This document shows, piece after piece, positions 1-12,292 of a DNA stretch of 64,000 nt (within the stretch, counting starts at the first letter, position 1; each line of letters begins with the position of its first letter). This stretch comes from Cercis canadensis. Taxonomy: Eukaryota; Streptophyta; Magnoliopsida; Fabales; Fabaceae. The translations under genes and the position numbers were made by a program. The DNA lies in contig QAOA01007010.1 in NCBI GenBank assembly GCA_003255065.1, positions 62,001 to 126,000 of the forward strand, written 5' to 3'. Under the pieces are notes generated by a model. That model searched no databases. It had not been told where the DNA came from and saw only the letters and a program-made list of their open reading frames with translations.

Positions 1-811
1 AAACATTGATTCTGATGAACAACTTTTTCTACGGTCCAATCCCGAAGGAGTTTGGTGAGTGTAAGTCACTCATCAAGATTAGAATTTCCAACAACTACTT
101 GAAGTCCAATTCCAGCAGGGTTTTTTAACTTGTCTTCAATGGCCACCCGAATTGAGCTTGATGATAATCTTTTTCTCCGTGGAGCTACCATCTTATATTT
201 CAGGTGGTTCACTTGGAATTCTTACAATGTCCAATAATCACATAACTGGAAAAATTCCTGCAGCAGTCTGAAATCTTATGGGTTTGCAGATTTTGTCTCT
301 TGAAATGAATCAATTCTCTGGTGAAATTCTATTGCAAGTATTTGATTTGCCCATGTTGACAAAGATTAACATAAGTGTCAACAATCTTAGTGGTCAAATT
401 CCAGTTTCAATTACTCACTGCATTTCACTGACGACAGCTGATTTGAGCCAAAACAGGCTAGTTGGTGGAATTCCAAACAGAATGGAGAATTTGATGGGTC
501 TAAGCATACTCAATCTCTCAAGGAACAATTTATCCGGGCACATTCCAGATGAAATGTCGTTTATGACGAGCCTCACTATTCTTGATCTCTCTAATAACAA
601 TTTGGTTGGTAAAATTCCCTGTGGCAGCCAATTTGAAGTCTTTAACGACAGATCGTTTGCTGGAAATCCCAATCTAAGTATGTCCTCTTGCGTACCAGTA
701 CCTTTGGAGCCCTCAAATGCGGATTTGGACAGAAGCCATAATGCGTTTGATTCAGGACTGAATAATAGGTTCATTGTTATTGTTACTGAATGGCTATTGC
801 TATGTGAATAA
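1..811 (+). pseudogene. CLAVATA1-like LRR receptor kinase, decayed fragment
   Basis: The translated pieces form plant leucine-rich repeats of the CLAVATA1 kind, a plasma-membrane receptor kinase that perceives CLE peptides in meristems. The frame from base 3 reads repeats such as [16 protein letters not shown] and then stops at 126-128. A second frame resumes near 205 (GGSLGIL, SNNHITGKIPAAV) and hits TGA at 269-271. The third piece, 278-811, is open for 177 codons through four more repeats and the juxtamembrane cap (GSQFEVFNDRSFAGNPNL), where CLV1 proteins have the same motif just before the membrane helix. The helix and kinase are missing: the frame ends in WLLLCE and stop, and non-coding AT-rich DNA follows. 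At least one frameshift and one nonsense change make it a pseudogene, and the 5' part lies outside the window. The family call is firm; orthology to CLV1 rather than a close relative is inferred. Confidence 0.85.
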
Positions 812-1005
812 GGCTCTATTTAGCTTAAATAAGTGTTTAGACGAGAAGAGATTATCATACTAGCTATAATAAATTAATTTCCCAAAAAAAAAAGCTATTT
901 TGTGTTTGGATACACAATTTGAAACAGTACTTTGTGATTGGTATATTATTGGATGATATGAGAATGCATTTAATTAATTTAAAATCATATTTTTTCCTAT
1001 ATTAT

Positions 1006-1693
1006 TAGGGGTGTTTATTGGTCAGATTCAATTGGTTTTCAAGGAAAACATCACTCGACCAATAGTCATCTGGTGGAGAAAATAGCCACCCGTCTCAACC
1101 AACTGATGGAGGAAATAGAGACATATCAATTTGTGCAAGTTTGGTTTTAGGCAGTCAGTTTGAGCGGGTTTGTATTTCATAGTAGTCGCAAGCAGTTTGA
1201 AGTGGAGGAGGCTGATTCTATCATTTTTGTGGGTCATCTGAGTTAGTGAAAAAAAAAGCCGTATATAAAAATGAAAAAGGAGAAGAGAAGTGGAAGAGAC
1301 AAAGAAATAAGGTTGAAATTTAAAAAGCAAAAGTGGAGAGAGAAAAAAGTATGACTATAGGCCTATGAGTGAAGAGAGAGAACGGAATTAATAGAGAAGA
1401 GAATCAAAGATGATAAAAAAAAAAACAAAAAAAAAAAGTAGAAGAGTAATTGTGACACTTTTTCACTTTCCACATGTGAAAGTGTGCAACAAATATCAAA
1501 ACAAATGAAGCATTTAATGTATTAAGTTTATTTCAGTTTTTCTTACCTAAAACCAAACCAATCGAATAAAACTGTTTTAATTAATTTCAGCCATCTGATC
1601 TCGCCCGGCCTGCAATGAGAACTGTCCGATTTGCTTCATTTCGGTATAGTTTGGTTGGTTCACCGTAGGTAACTCAGTTTATGTACACCCCTA
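1006..1693. mobile_element. Non-autonomous hAT-type element
   Basis: The ends are inverted: TAGGGGTGT on the left and ACACCCCTA on the right. They are flanked by TATATTAT (998-1005) and CATATTAT (1694-1701), an 8-bp duplication with one mismatch, as expected for hAT transposons. No transposase frame is visible inside 688 bp. Confidence 0.65.
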
Positions 1694-1729
1694 CATATTA
1701 TCATGTTATTTGAGATTAGAAAATATTTT

Positions 1730-1930
1730 AGAACCAAGTTAACTTAAACTTACACAGACACATAGGACCACGAAAATCATATGGTTCAGAACCAAGTTAA
1801 CTTAAACTTACGCAGACACATAGGACCACGAAAATCATATGGTTCATAGGACCACTAAAGGTATATATGGTATGTGAGACCTGGGACCATGAAGGACATA
1901 TGGGGTGTAGGACCACGAAAAACATATAAC
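1730..1930. repeat. 58-bp tandem repeat, two copies plus degenerate tail
   Basis: Units at 1730-1787 and 1788-1845 start AGAACCAAGTTAACTTAAAC and differ at one position (ACACAG versus GCGCAG context). The following ~85 bp repeat the sub-motif AGGACCACGAAAA/ATATGG in degenerate form. No gene is present. Confidence 0.9.
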
Positions 1931-2133
1931 TTGAAAACGAAACCTCTCTTTTTCTTTTTATTCCCTCTCTCTCTCCCTCTTCATTCGTCCTTTTTATTTA
2001 TTTATTTATTATGATGCAATGTAATGCATGAACATATTCTCTAAACCTATGGTTGACATGCAAGAGGTCCAATTCAATTCCAGGTTAATGGGAAAGAATG
2101 ATAAATTTACCAAGTAAAGTTATTAGACATAAA

Positions 2134-2686
2134 TAGTGCTGTCAAACGGGCCAGTCCGTCCCGCCCCGCCCCGCCTTAACCTGCCACTCAAACGAGATGG
2201 GGGCGGGCTGAGAAAACCTTAACCCAACCCAACCCACTGTGGGTTGTGGGTTAGGCAGACCAGCACGCAAAAAAAAAAAAATAGTAAATTAGTGATTAAT
2301 AACAATTTAAATCAATGTCAAACATCAAATCAATAATAAATAATTCTCCATCACGTAATTCAAATTATCTTAGAGGACCAAAATTAATTAAATAGTCTAA
2401 CAAAGTAATAAACAATCATTAAAGAACAAGTCCAAGAAGATCAATACCAACATGACAACATAATTTTTATAATAAAGATTAGAATTTTTTTTTTAAAAAA
2501 AGAATTAAAAAAAAAGAAGAATTGACTAGCAGGCCAGCCCGCCCCAACCCGCAACCCAAACGGGACGGGCTCATAAACCTACTTCCAAACGGGCCAGCAA
2601 AACCTTAACCTAACCCAACCCAACCCAACCCTTTTGCATGGCGGGGCGGGCCAACCTAACGGGCCCAACCCATTTTGACACCTCTA
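2134..2686. mobile_element. Non-autonomous hAT element with GC-rich ends
   Basis: The element starts TAGTGCTGTCAAACGGGCC and ends GGGCCCAACCCATTTTGACACCTCTA. It is flanked by a perfect 8-bp target duplication GACATAAA (2126-2133 and 2687-2694). The sub-terminal regions are strings of CCCGCC and AACCC motifs; the 250-bp core is AT-rich. It carries no coding capacity, so it would need a transposase from elsewhere. Confidence 0.88.
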
Positions 2687-2694
2687 GACATAAA

Positions 2695-4256
2695 GGCTAC
2701 ATGCCAAGCTTCCTAAACATGTGAATCTAAATATGATGCATGAACAATCAATCACAATTCAAGATGCAACACATAGGTGTAATCCTATAGAGATGCAAAG
2801 AGGTTAGAGGATCTTTATTAGCATAGATCCATGTATGGAGATTGACCAAAACTAAAAAGGAACCATGTATGAACAAAATTTTTGTTATCATAAAAAATAT
2901 GTTAAAATTACTATAGATAATCAAATATCTAACATATTTATGTATATAATATTCAAATCAAATTAAATTGATAAAATAAAAAAGAAATAACCATTATCAT
3001 TTAAGAAATCAATAGGAGAATAGAAATAATTTTTCACTTGAGACGGAACATGAGACATGAAAAACATGTAATTGGGTAACAAGAGTACAAAAACTACTAT
3101 TTCACTAATAAAGTTCCTACTCCAATTAAAATTATCTTACTATTTAAGAAATAACATGAATTTTCATCTATAGAAAATTAGATGAAAACTCACTAGTTTT
3201 ACAAACATTGGTCACAACACAATAAATACATAAGTAAATATGGAAATACAAAAATTTACCTAACTAGTTTATCCAAACATTAAAAAATAAACATATAATT
3301 TTACATTTTATTAATATCACAAGTGAGTAAATTCAATAAAAGATTTCATTCATAATAAAATTTTAGGAGCACAAATCAAAAACAAAATTAGGAGTAATTA
3401 TAGTGCTACTTTATTTTTTTTTTTAAAAAAAGAATAACTTAAGGCGGTTTAGCTAATAATAATTAAATTATTTTACTTATATTTAAATTTTAGTACAAAC
3501 AATCCTCTTTGACATGTAATGTATAAGTATTACTATAAATTTTTATTGAAATCTGTAATATGTTTGAACCTTAAAATAATTTTACTCCCTTAAACTTGGT
3601 GTAACCAAAAAAGAGTGCAGCTTAAAAAATCCCATGTATCATTAGATTTAATTTAAATTCAATAAACTAAAAAATAGGTCCACTGAGGGCCTATTATCTA
3701 TATCAACGCAGCCAAACTGTACCTTGAAAACCGCTCACAGATTATGCGCTCGTTTTCCGCACTATGTCTTCTGTCATCACGTTTTGGTGACTATAACAGT
3801 CTCTTTGGAAAACAGAGAGTAAAAATACATGGCATAGCGATTGCGAGGGGAAAATAATGTCAATGTTTGTTAAGATGAAATTGAAAACGATAGACAGCTA
3901 TTCTAGAAACAAAGCATTGGGTTGAGAGTCTTTGTGTCTTAGAAGTTAGAAACAAGAGAAAAACATTTAATAGCTATAAAATCAGTTGGGTTTGAATTGT
4001 ATTATATATTTGCATATTGCAATTATTTTTGCATTTATAGCCAACAACTTCTTCTGGCTTGCTTAGCTCAACAACTCCCAGAAAGGGAAAGACAATAGAA
4101 TAACCTGAAATATTTCTTCTATATCTGACTTGCAACTGAAAAGCAATGCTTTCAGTTGCCTCATATGCCCAGAAAAATTTCTTGATTTCCAACCATTTCT
4201 GTTGAATTTCCCTTCAAAATTCTGGAGAATTGCAGAAAAAATTGGATTTTGCAGAG
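2695..4256. other. AT-rich intergenic and upstream region of the methylesterase gene
   Basis: No gene is supported here. The sequence is AT-rich to about 3700. It then becomes less biased and probably holds the promoter and 5' leader of the gene that starts at 4257. The minus-strand reading at 3974-4192 has no family resemblance. Confidence 0.5.
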
Positions 4257-7200
4257 ATGGGTAATAGTTTTATTTGCATGACAAAGAAAGAGGCCAAAGG
4301 TAATGGATCGAGGAGCAAGAGAATGGGTCGATCCCAGAGAAAGCTTCTAGCTGAGGAAGAGTACTTGCATCGTCAAGCTCTGTCTATGGCACTTCATCAG
4401 CATCAATTGTCCCAGAGGTTTGATGGGTCGATGTCAAGGAGAATTGGGTCGACAAGCTCTCGGAGGCACACTCTACCTGATTCAGTATCTAAACTGGTGA
4501 GGGAACCTGAACGTGATTTAAAGTTGGAGACCTTTACTACTTGCTTTTGAGCATGATTTGTGGGCTTTTTCTTTTAAAAGAAATTTTTTTTTGTTGTATT
4601 GATTTGTGGCTTTTTTCAACTTCTTGAGTTTTGGATCATTTGATGAGTGGGGAAAAGTGGGTTGTCATGATTAAGATCTTTAATTTATGGGTAAGAGTGG
4701 AAAAACTAGTCAATTACTAGTGGAATCAAGTTCTTTTGGTCAACAGTCCAAGCCAAGGGAGAAAAAGTATACATAGAAAACTGAAAAAGTAAGGACTGTT
4801 TTTGTTTTTTAAGAACCTTAAAGGTGAGTCTGGAAAAGTAAGATGGAAGATTCACTGTGCCTTGAAAAGCCTAAGCAATTTATGATTAATTCCCTGTGTC
4901 TTTACTCGTTTACATACTCCGCTTCTATTTGTGTGGCATGAGGTGCTGACTCCACTAATGCGTGGCCTCAGGATGAGCCCAATGATCCGTGAGACTATAA
5001 AATTAAGAGAATGATAAATTTACACTACTTATAAGAGGTGTGTGGGTGGGGGGGTGGCGCAGAAAAATACGAGAGCACAAAAAAAGTTTATATTGGTTGA
5101 CAGTGGGTGCAGTTGAAGTTTTTGAAGGGTCTAATAAAACTCAGATGTTGCCATGCGTGTACACTGTATGTGTGTAGATGTACAAAAGGGTAAAAGATTT
5201 AGGTGTTGATGTATCACACCTCAGAATAATGCTAGTTCACCAACTTTACAATCCTACACAAGGGTCTAGTGGCTTCGCAAGTTTAAAAGGAGAAGTCCAT
5301 GTGAGGCTACTTAAACCACCAGAATTGCTGTGACGGTTTATAAACATAAGAGTTGTGCAACTAGTATTACTCATTGTTGTAAAACTTGTGCATAAATGAG
5401 AATTGTGCTAAAGGTCCCAAGCCATGTAGGAAGCTGTAAGCAGTCTAACATATTTATACTCATTTATCCTTAACCTTTATGGGAAAATGTTGGAGACTCT
5501 TTCCTATGGTCAATGAAGTCAAGAATAATTTTGTGAGGGCCAGATTAAGACTGTTTCATATGTTAAAGGAAGACTTTGTCGATCTACCTCACCACAGTTG
5601 CAGGAATTACCACCTGAGGTAGAGGTGCATAATTCTGTTGGTTTTAATATGGGTGGCTTTTCTGCTGAAATAATATTGTTTGAATTTGCACATAATATTA
5701 GAATTAATGTATTGTTGACTGTTGTAATTGTTAGCCAGCATCTGAAATGGCCTAGAAATGAGTCATCTATGCATCTGTGGTTTGAATCATGCATTTGCCC
5801 AATTTATTGGTTAACAAACTTATTTTGCCATATTCACAAATGATTTATACGTATAACAATGACATTATAGTTCTTTTGATTATGCATGATAAAATTTTCG
5901 TTTCCTTACAATCTTCTCTAAATTTTTCAGATTTCCTGCTAGCTAGTAGTTCTTGTAATGAGTTATAGTTATCTGCCTCTTTATGTCTCTTCCTGCTCTT
6001 TAGTCCTGAATTAGATTGGAAGTGGATGTAATTTTTATGGCATATCCTATTCAGATTCCAGAAAATCTGGAGAACATTAAGATAAAGAAGTTTGTGTTAA
6101 TCCATGGAGGTGGTTTTGGAGCATGGTGTTGGTACAAGAATGTTGCCCTCCTGGAAGAAGCAGGGTTGCTTCCTGTTGCCTTTGATCTTGCAGGTTCTGG
6201 TATTGATCTCACAAATTCTAATAGCGTTGCTACACTGGCAGAATATTCAAAACCTCTAATTGATTATCTTGAAAACCTTCCTGGAGATGAAAAGGTTAGA
6301 AACTTCACGTGACATTGAAAAATATATGCACTTGAAGCATGTTGTTGTCCTGCAATCTGTTATATTCGTGAAAATGGGAATTTTTGCAGGTTATTCTTGT
6401 TGGTCATAGCATTGGTGGTGCATGCGTTTCTTATGCATTGGAACATTACCCACAGAAGATCTCAAAAGCAATTTTCCTTTGTGCTACAATGGTGACTGAT
6501 GGCCAGAGGCCTTTTGACGTCTTTGCTGATCAGGTATCTAGTAAATCTTCGTCACTTGTCATGTGAACAGTTGAAACTTTGAGAGTTCCGATATGGTGAA
6601 TAAAATGTAAAAAGTCAAACTTAAATTAACACATGCTACAACATTTTCTTTTTTATCATGTGTATCATGCCATCTAAATTTACTATCTTTCTCCAAGTTG
6701 CTAAACCATTTTGTGAGTTATAATCATCTTGTGTGGCGGAAATATGATCCTTTAAAATCATTGGCATTCCATCCTACTTTATTCTTCAGACATATATGCT
6801 TTAAATTTATTAATGTGATGTAATTCCTATTTATCTTTTGTTATAAGTTTACAATATCATTAATATGTTAATTTCATTAAATCACATTCTATGTTTAGCA
6901 TTTAAAGCTAAAACCACCATTAGAGTGAATCGTTTGTTGCTTTAATATGACAAATAGCTGTATAACCAGAGTGATAACAAGTGTTGCTTCACATAGACTC
7001 TTGAACATTTCAAGAAGGCAAATCAAATTTCCTTGATGATATATTTTCATTTCTTGACGAAGAGTAGTTTTTCCTTTTGATGTCATCTTGTTCTGCATCC
7101 TAGAACTTATATTGTTCTCACAAGTTATATATATTACAGCTTGGATCTGCAGAGCGTTTTATTCAAGAATCAAAGTTTTTGATCCACGGGAATGGAACAG

Positions 7201-9821
7201 ACAAGGCTCCAACAGGATTTATGTTTGAGAAAGAGCACATGAAAGGGTTATATTTTAACCAATCCCCATCAAAGGTATATAGGATTCAAGTTTATTTCTA
7301 ATCCCCTCCCCACCCACACCACCACCCCCCCCCCCNCTAGTTGCTACACCCCAATTGTCCATTTATTTTATTTTATCATTATTATTATTATTATTTTGCT
7401 ATGGGGGAGGGGGAAACGGGACCACTTATTTATGAGAGGAGGGTGATTGAGGGGAGGGAAAGAAAAAATTGTATAGTAAACTAATTGCACAGATCTGGTA
7501 TTAATTTTAAATATTAAATATTCAACAAAGAAAATCTTATTTGGATTTATGTATATCACTATGACTGACTACTACAGGCTTAAAGGCTTGAGTGAAAAGC
7601 TTGTCTCACAGTAATTGTTGCCTTATCAATGACAGTGTAGATTGATCTAAGACAGGGATAATGTATATGTCATTTGTAAATAAAAAGCCTGAAGAGGGAA
7701 GGTTATCATAAAGAAATTAGCAGAGAGACTATCTTGTTTCATGCAAAACTTTTGGTTAAAATATGATAAACAGAAGTTTTTGTTTTTCTCTTATTTTTGT
7801 CATGTTAGAAGGGCAATGTCTCCTCTGAGTCTCTGATCCCATTGTGGTATGGCCTTGTAAGGAGTATACACAGAATGTGAGTTAAATTTTCTGTGTCTGT
7901 GTATCAATCAATACATTTCTTGCTGAAGTTCTGTGATGATTGTGGTTGTCCAAGAATCTGACAGCTGAGGCATCCTGATAGGCTCCAGATTTGTGATAAA
8001 ATAATTCTATCAATATGTATGACCTTAGTTTCATGAGTCCATTGGGTATATATTTATTATTCGATGAACTTGAAAAATTTAGACATTAAGAGATAGGGAA
8101 AAGGTAATTTCCAGCTGCTCTACTTCAAGAATCAAGAGCAGTGGACTTTTACTGAGTAAAAGAGGGTTTGTAACATCTTTTCTGGAGAAGAGCATTATTG
8201 CTATCAGCATCATCATTCTTTTTTGCCTTCAAATTTATAGAACTGATTGTATTTCCTAAAAGGGAATGTTATAACCAGAGGCCTTTTAATGGGGATTATG
8301 GTCTCATGGGTGACTACTAATGTTCTTGAGTGTTTTAGTCCAGTTTGCTGATCCTGAGAACAAACATTTAGAAATAATAGAAAAATGGAAGAGAAGAGAA
8401 GAAGAAAAAAAAAGGACAGTTGAGGAATCACTTTCTCCTTACTTTAAGCATAATTTTGCCATTTTTCTGTCATTTGACTCCCCTTCTGTTTACACCTCAT
8501 CTCTTCTCCTGTCCTTGAACCTTTGGGGATATTTCAGTCCAGAAAATAGATGTTTCTTTTGATTACCTTTAAGAAATCTGACAGCCACCTTTTGGTGCAA
8601 CATGTACTCCGGTGATTCATTTAGAGAAGTTTATATTGAGTTTAAAGTACTTTCTTGAGCAGTTGCTCTCATTCTCTTGTTGGCTGAATCTTTTAGCTTG
8701 CTTAGCTTTTCACATCAAGCATGTGAATGTGACCCCAGTTTATAAATTCAATAATCAATTTGAATTTGGGAATATGAAGTATCATGCACTTCAATACTGA
8801 TTCATTGACTTGATTTTCTGAGTTCACTTAGGGTGTTTGGTTACAATAAGCACATTCCTAATCATAGTTTGGGGATACCGTTTCTATCCTTAAAAAAGGG
8901 TTGGGGGATGTAGTGAAATACTATAATGAAGTGTAACTGTTCCTTGATTGTAGAAGACATTAGTATAATGACATATAGTCTTAACATGTGATATGGTTTG
9001 GACCAAGGGGTCAAGGTAGACAATTGCATTCTGATGATACCCCTGCTTCTGCCTATCAATTCCTGGTACATTACACATTGCTAATAGACATATGAATCAT
9101 ATTTATCAGTTCCTTATCTTTCCTGTTCCATGTTTCATCTGAAGTTTGGGGTCATAAGCCGATTCAAATAAGAAAAGCATTGCAGTATTTTGAATCCTTG
9201 TATTTCTGATTGTATGATGCAAGTGGAATCCTAATTGAAGAAAGGTGGAATAATTTAATCAGGGACTCACTTTTTTCTCTGTATACTTCTGAAAGGCTAC
9301 TATTTCCTGGAATTGTATGGCTTGTAACAACTTGAACAAGGTTGTACAATTCATTAGTTTTCTAATGAGTCTTTGAAAGCATATTTTTTTTCCTGGTACT
9401 TTGGCTACAATTCTGGGTTTGAACATAGAACTCACAAGGACGACCTTAATATCACTTAGCCACAGGCCGTTTGATGTCTTTCAAAGCATATTGATTCTGC
9501 TAATAGATGACATGTATCTGACAAAATTGAAAATGTGGTGCATTTCAGGATGTAGCTTTGGCCATGGTTTCCATGAGACCTATCCCACTTGGTCCAATCA
9601 TGGAGAAGCTGTCACTGTCCCCTGACAAATATGGTGCTGGACGACGGTTTTATATTCAAACACTGGATGATTTTGCACTTTCACCAGATGTTCAAGAGAA
9701 ACTAGTAAGGGAAAATCCACCTGAAGGAGTTTTCAAAATTAAAGGCAGTGACCACTGCCCTTTCTTCTCCAAGCCACAATCTCTTCACAAAATGTTAGTG
9801 GAAATAGCTCAAATTCCATAG
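4257..9821 (+). CDS. MES11-15-type methylesterase (alpha/beta hydrolase)
   Basis: Five exons rebuild a 343-aa protein: 4257-4496, 6055-6294, 6390-6533, 7140-7274 and 9549-9821, all phase 0 with GT-AG introns. This family cleaves methyl esters of plant hormones such as indole acetate or jasmonate; the substrate here is unknown. Seen: an oxyanion HGGGFGAW near residues 97-104, nucleophile Ser167 in GHSIGG, a likely acid Asp294 in LDDFAL, and His322 in GSDHCPFF. Exon 1 encodes only the basic, Ser/Arg-rich N-terminal extension typical of MES11-15, beginning MGNSFICM. Gly2 and Cys7 suggest N-myristoylation and palmitoylation, although this subgroup is often listed as chloroplastic. I chose ATG 4257 over the in-frame codon at 4230 because it matches the family start. 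Intron 1 (1.56 kb) and intron 4 (2.27 kb) are long; intron 4 carries a SINE and the N at 7336. The exact exon 2 acceptor is the least certain junction. Confidence 0.9.
5226..5370. repeat. Small foldback repeat in methylesterase intron 1
   Basis: The left end reads AATGCTAGTTCACCAACTTTAC. The right end, reverse-complemented, reads TAATACTAGTTGCACAACTC. This suggests a MITE of roughly 145 bp, but the target duplication is not clear. Confidence 0.4.
9386..9475 (-). mobile_element. Short tRNA-derived SINE, copy 1 (in methylesterase intron 4)
   Basis: Read on the minus strand it has a pol III box A-like GTGGCTAAGTGATA, a box B-like GTTCAAACCC, and a short A tail. It is flanked by a 17-bp target duplication with one mismatch, GTCTTTGAAAGCATATT at 9369-9385 and GTCTTTCAAAGCATATT at 9476-9492. 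It belongs to the eight-copy family described at 58268-58368. Confidence 0.82.
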
Positions 9822-11119
9822 GTAAATGGTCAAAAGATGATTTGTTATTACCTATTTTCTTTTTCTTTTCCCGTTCCTTTCTTCAGAAAACAAAACCAAA
9901 AAGGTAAGTTACATTGCTCAGCAGTATTGACAACCATAGTTGTATGTAGTTCATGGAGGCCCAATTGGGTGTTGTATTTTATTTTTCTCATGAAATATAA
10001 TAGAGTAAGGAGGAACATGAATTTATTGCCTCAAGGTCGGTTTTTTCTTCATATCTAAGGTACACAACTTCCATCTTATGCACTTGCGCAAAGGCTGAGG
10101 TGGCGTGATTTCATCTACTAGTCTGTGATGGCCTGTCCTTAAACTGTACACGATTGTACAAAATGCATATTTAAGAAAATTCTAGTTAAACCAGTGTCTT
10201 TGGGCTCATGGACTTTAATATTATATTTTAGTAACAAAATTATATATTTATTATATTTTTTAATTTAATTACCTAAATATTATAATTTTTAAAAAATTAA
10301 AAATAATTTTTTTTTTAGACATGTGGGGATTACAAATGACTACGTGGGACATACCAATAGTCTATTGACGTGTCTCTTTTTGTCACATTTTCTTTTAATT
10401 TTTTTTTATTCTTATAGGCAATTGAAGAAAGGACACGTCATGAGGCTATCGGCGTATCCGACGTACACATGACATGTGGCTACTGGCGCGTCTGGTGGTC
10501 TTCATATATTCGTTATGCTTTTTTTTTTTTTTAATTTGTTAAAAAAAATAATATTAAGGTAAATAAATTAAAAAAATGTAATAAATGTGTAAAATTATTT
10601 TTTAAATGCTATATTCCGGTTAAAGAGACAATGTCTTCGATGTATATTGTAAACATTGCCTTAAAATTATGTTTAATTGTGCAATTTGTATATAGTTGTG
10701 CATAGTTATAAGATTGGCGCCCATAAATATATGGCTTAGGTTATGCCACTTCAACTTTGCAGTATGCACATCATGAAAGATGTGATGCCTTACTAGTATG
10801 CCACAAAAGGCAAAAGATATTTTGGTGCACAGTTGTGGATCAATATTTACATAGTTGTGTACGTATAGTAGCTGTAAACCAATAAAAAAAAAAAAAAAAA
10901 AACTTNAAACAAAAAAAAAAAAAAAAAAAAAAACTGAGTAGAGTGATGCTATTTGAACACTTTCACACTCTAAAACTAAATGTACATTGAATACACTTTA
11001 ATATCTCATGACTTAAATTTTCTACATGTCTACATTAAGTTGACAAATGCTATTTCTCTATATCTCATCTCACTTGGGATATGCTTAAAATACAATTCCA
11101 CTTTTATACCCTTTTGCCG
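9822..11119. other. Intergenic, 3' flank of the methylesterase gene
   Basis: The proximal part probably contains the 3' UTR. A foldback element fills about 10193-10632. Poly-A runs surround an N at 10906. From 10945 a MITE-like end (GATGCTATTTGAACAC) resembles one at 48008. No coding evidence. Confidence 0.5.
10193..10632. mobile_element. Foldback MITE, probable
   Basis: The outer ~85 bp on each side are inverted copies. Left TTATATATTTATTATATTTT matches the reverse complement of the right, TTACACATTTATTACATTTT, and continues into AATTTA(A/T)TTACC. The centre holds a GC-richer segment with ACGTG motifs. The target duplication was not resolved. Confidence 0.6.
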
Positions 11120-11645
11120 ACAATTTAAGAGTAAACCTACATTTTGGTCCTCAAAAGATGTGGGTTCAGACAAATTGATTCTCCAAAGATACATAACTAC
11201 AAGTCAATCCCTGAAAGATTACACATCCATAACAAATTCGTCCTCCGTTAGTGTAGTCTATTAAGTGGTGACGGAAATGCTGACGTGGCACCGTTAAGTG
11301 CATGTGTAGCACGTTTAGGACTGAACTGGCATTAAAATTTGCCATGTAGGCAGCTGACATGGAATGTTAACAAAAAGCAAAAAAAGAAAAGTCCTCTTTC
11401 ATGTCCTGTGCGGCGTCATTTTTATTATCTGGGTGACTGTCATTTCTCTGCAAATGGCTGAAGCTTTGGGCAAACCCTAGAATCGCTCAATTCCATTTCT
11501 TGAACAAGCTCGGGGACAAAGCTAAGCAGTCTGACCAAGGAGAACGAAATCCATCGGAATCTCCGTACCTGCCACTAGTTCGTCAGATTTGGTAAGCCAC
11601 TATAACCCTCATCCTCTCACTTCTTACTCCCTCACTCTCTCGGCC

Positions 11646-12292
11646 ATGGCTTCCTTGCAATCTCTTCAATTCCGCTACTCTATCTCTCATCTCTCACCCA
11701 AGCTTCAACACCTTTGGAGCCCCAAATTTTGTCGCCGTTTCCCGGAAAATTGCGGATTTTCACTTCCAGAAATGAAGTTCACTCAATTCGTTGTTTATCT
11801 AAAACAGGCTCCGAAATTGAAAAGGTTACGGTTCAGGAAGAAGATGAACGGCCTCCGTTTGATATCAATCTAGCCGTTATTTTGGCGGGATTCGCGTTCG
11901 AGGCATATACTACTCCCCCTGTAATAATCTATCTCTTTGCTCCGACATTTGAAAATTTTCTATAATTTTTTCTCTGTTGTTTTGTTGAAAATTGAGGATA
12001 GTTTAGAGGAATTGAGCTTTGGTAGAGTATAAGAAGAAATGTTACTAAAATTTTGAGACATTTGGTTTCTTATATTATGATGCTGAACTGGACTTGGTAT
12101 TTTTGTTGTCTTTTTCTTTTTAGTTAATTTCTAATGTTAGATGATATTGTTAGTAATAATTTGGTGTTTAGCTTTGATTTGTTTTGATGTATTCATTCTT
12201 TTGTTGTGTCTTTACCTTTCTGACATAATGCAGGAAAATATAGGAAGGTTTGAAGTTGATGCTGCAGATTGTAAGACAGTCTATCTTTCTGA
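11646..12292 (+). pseudogene. Captured 5' end of a plastid-type protein gene (two exons)
   Basis: Exon 1 (11646-11920) begins MASLQSLQFRYSISHLSPKL, a Ser-rich N-terminus like a plastid transit peptide. It then changes frame near 11714 and continues in another frame with RCLSKTGSEIEKV, ERPPFDINLAVILAGFAFEA and YTTPP. Exon 2 (12234-12292) adds ENIGRFEVDAADCKTVYLSE and ends at a GT donor. The frameshift and the absence of any later exon before the element's right arm make it a gene fragment. The sequence resembles, from memory, the N-terminus of plant plastid C2-domain/class-3 lipase-like proteins; I hold that family call loosely. The intron was retained, so the capture was at DNA level. A truncated transcript could be made from the leader in the left arm. 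Confidence 0.6.

Noticed and set aside
2150..2690. CCCGCC and AACCC strings as a CpG island or interstitial telomere
   Set aside because: The 8-bp duplication and inverted ends show they are hAT transposon termini; the motif is not a regular telomere repeat.
3974..4192. 72-codon open reading on the minus strand
   Set aside because: No domain, and it lies in the leader of the methylesterase gene on the other strand.
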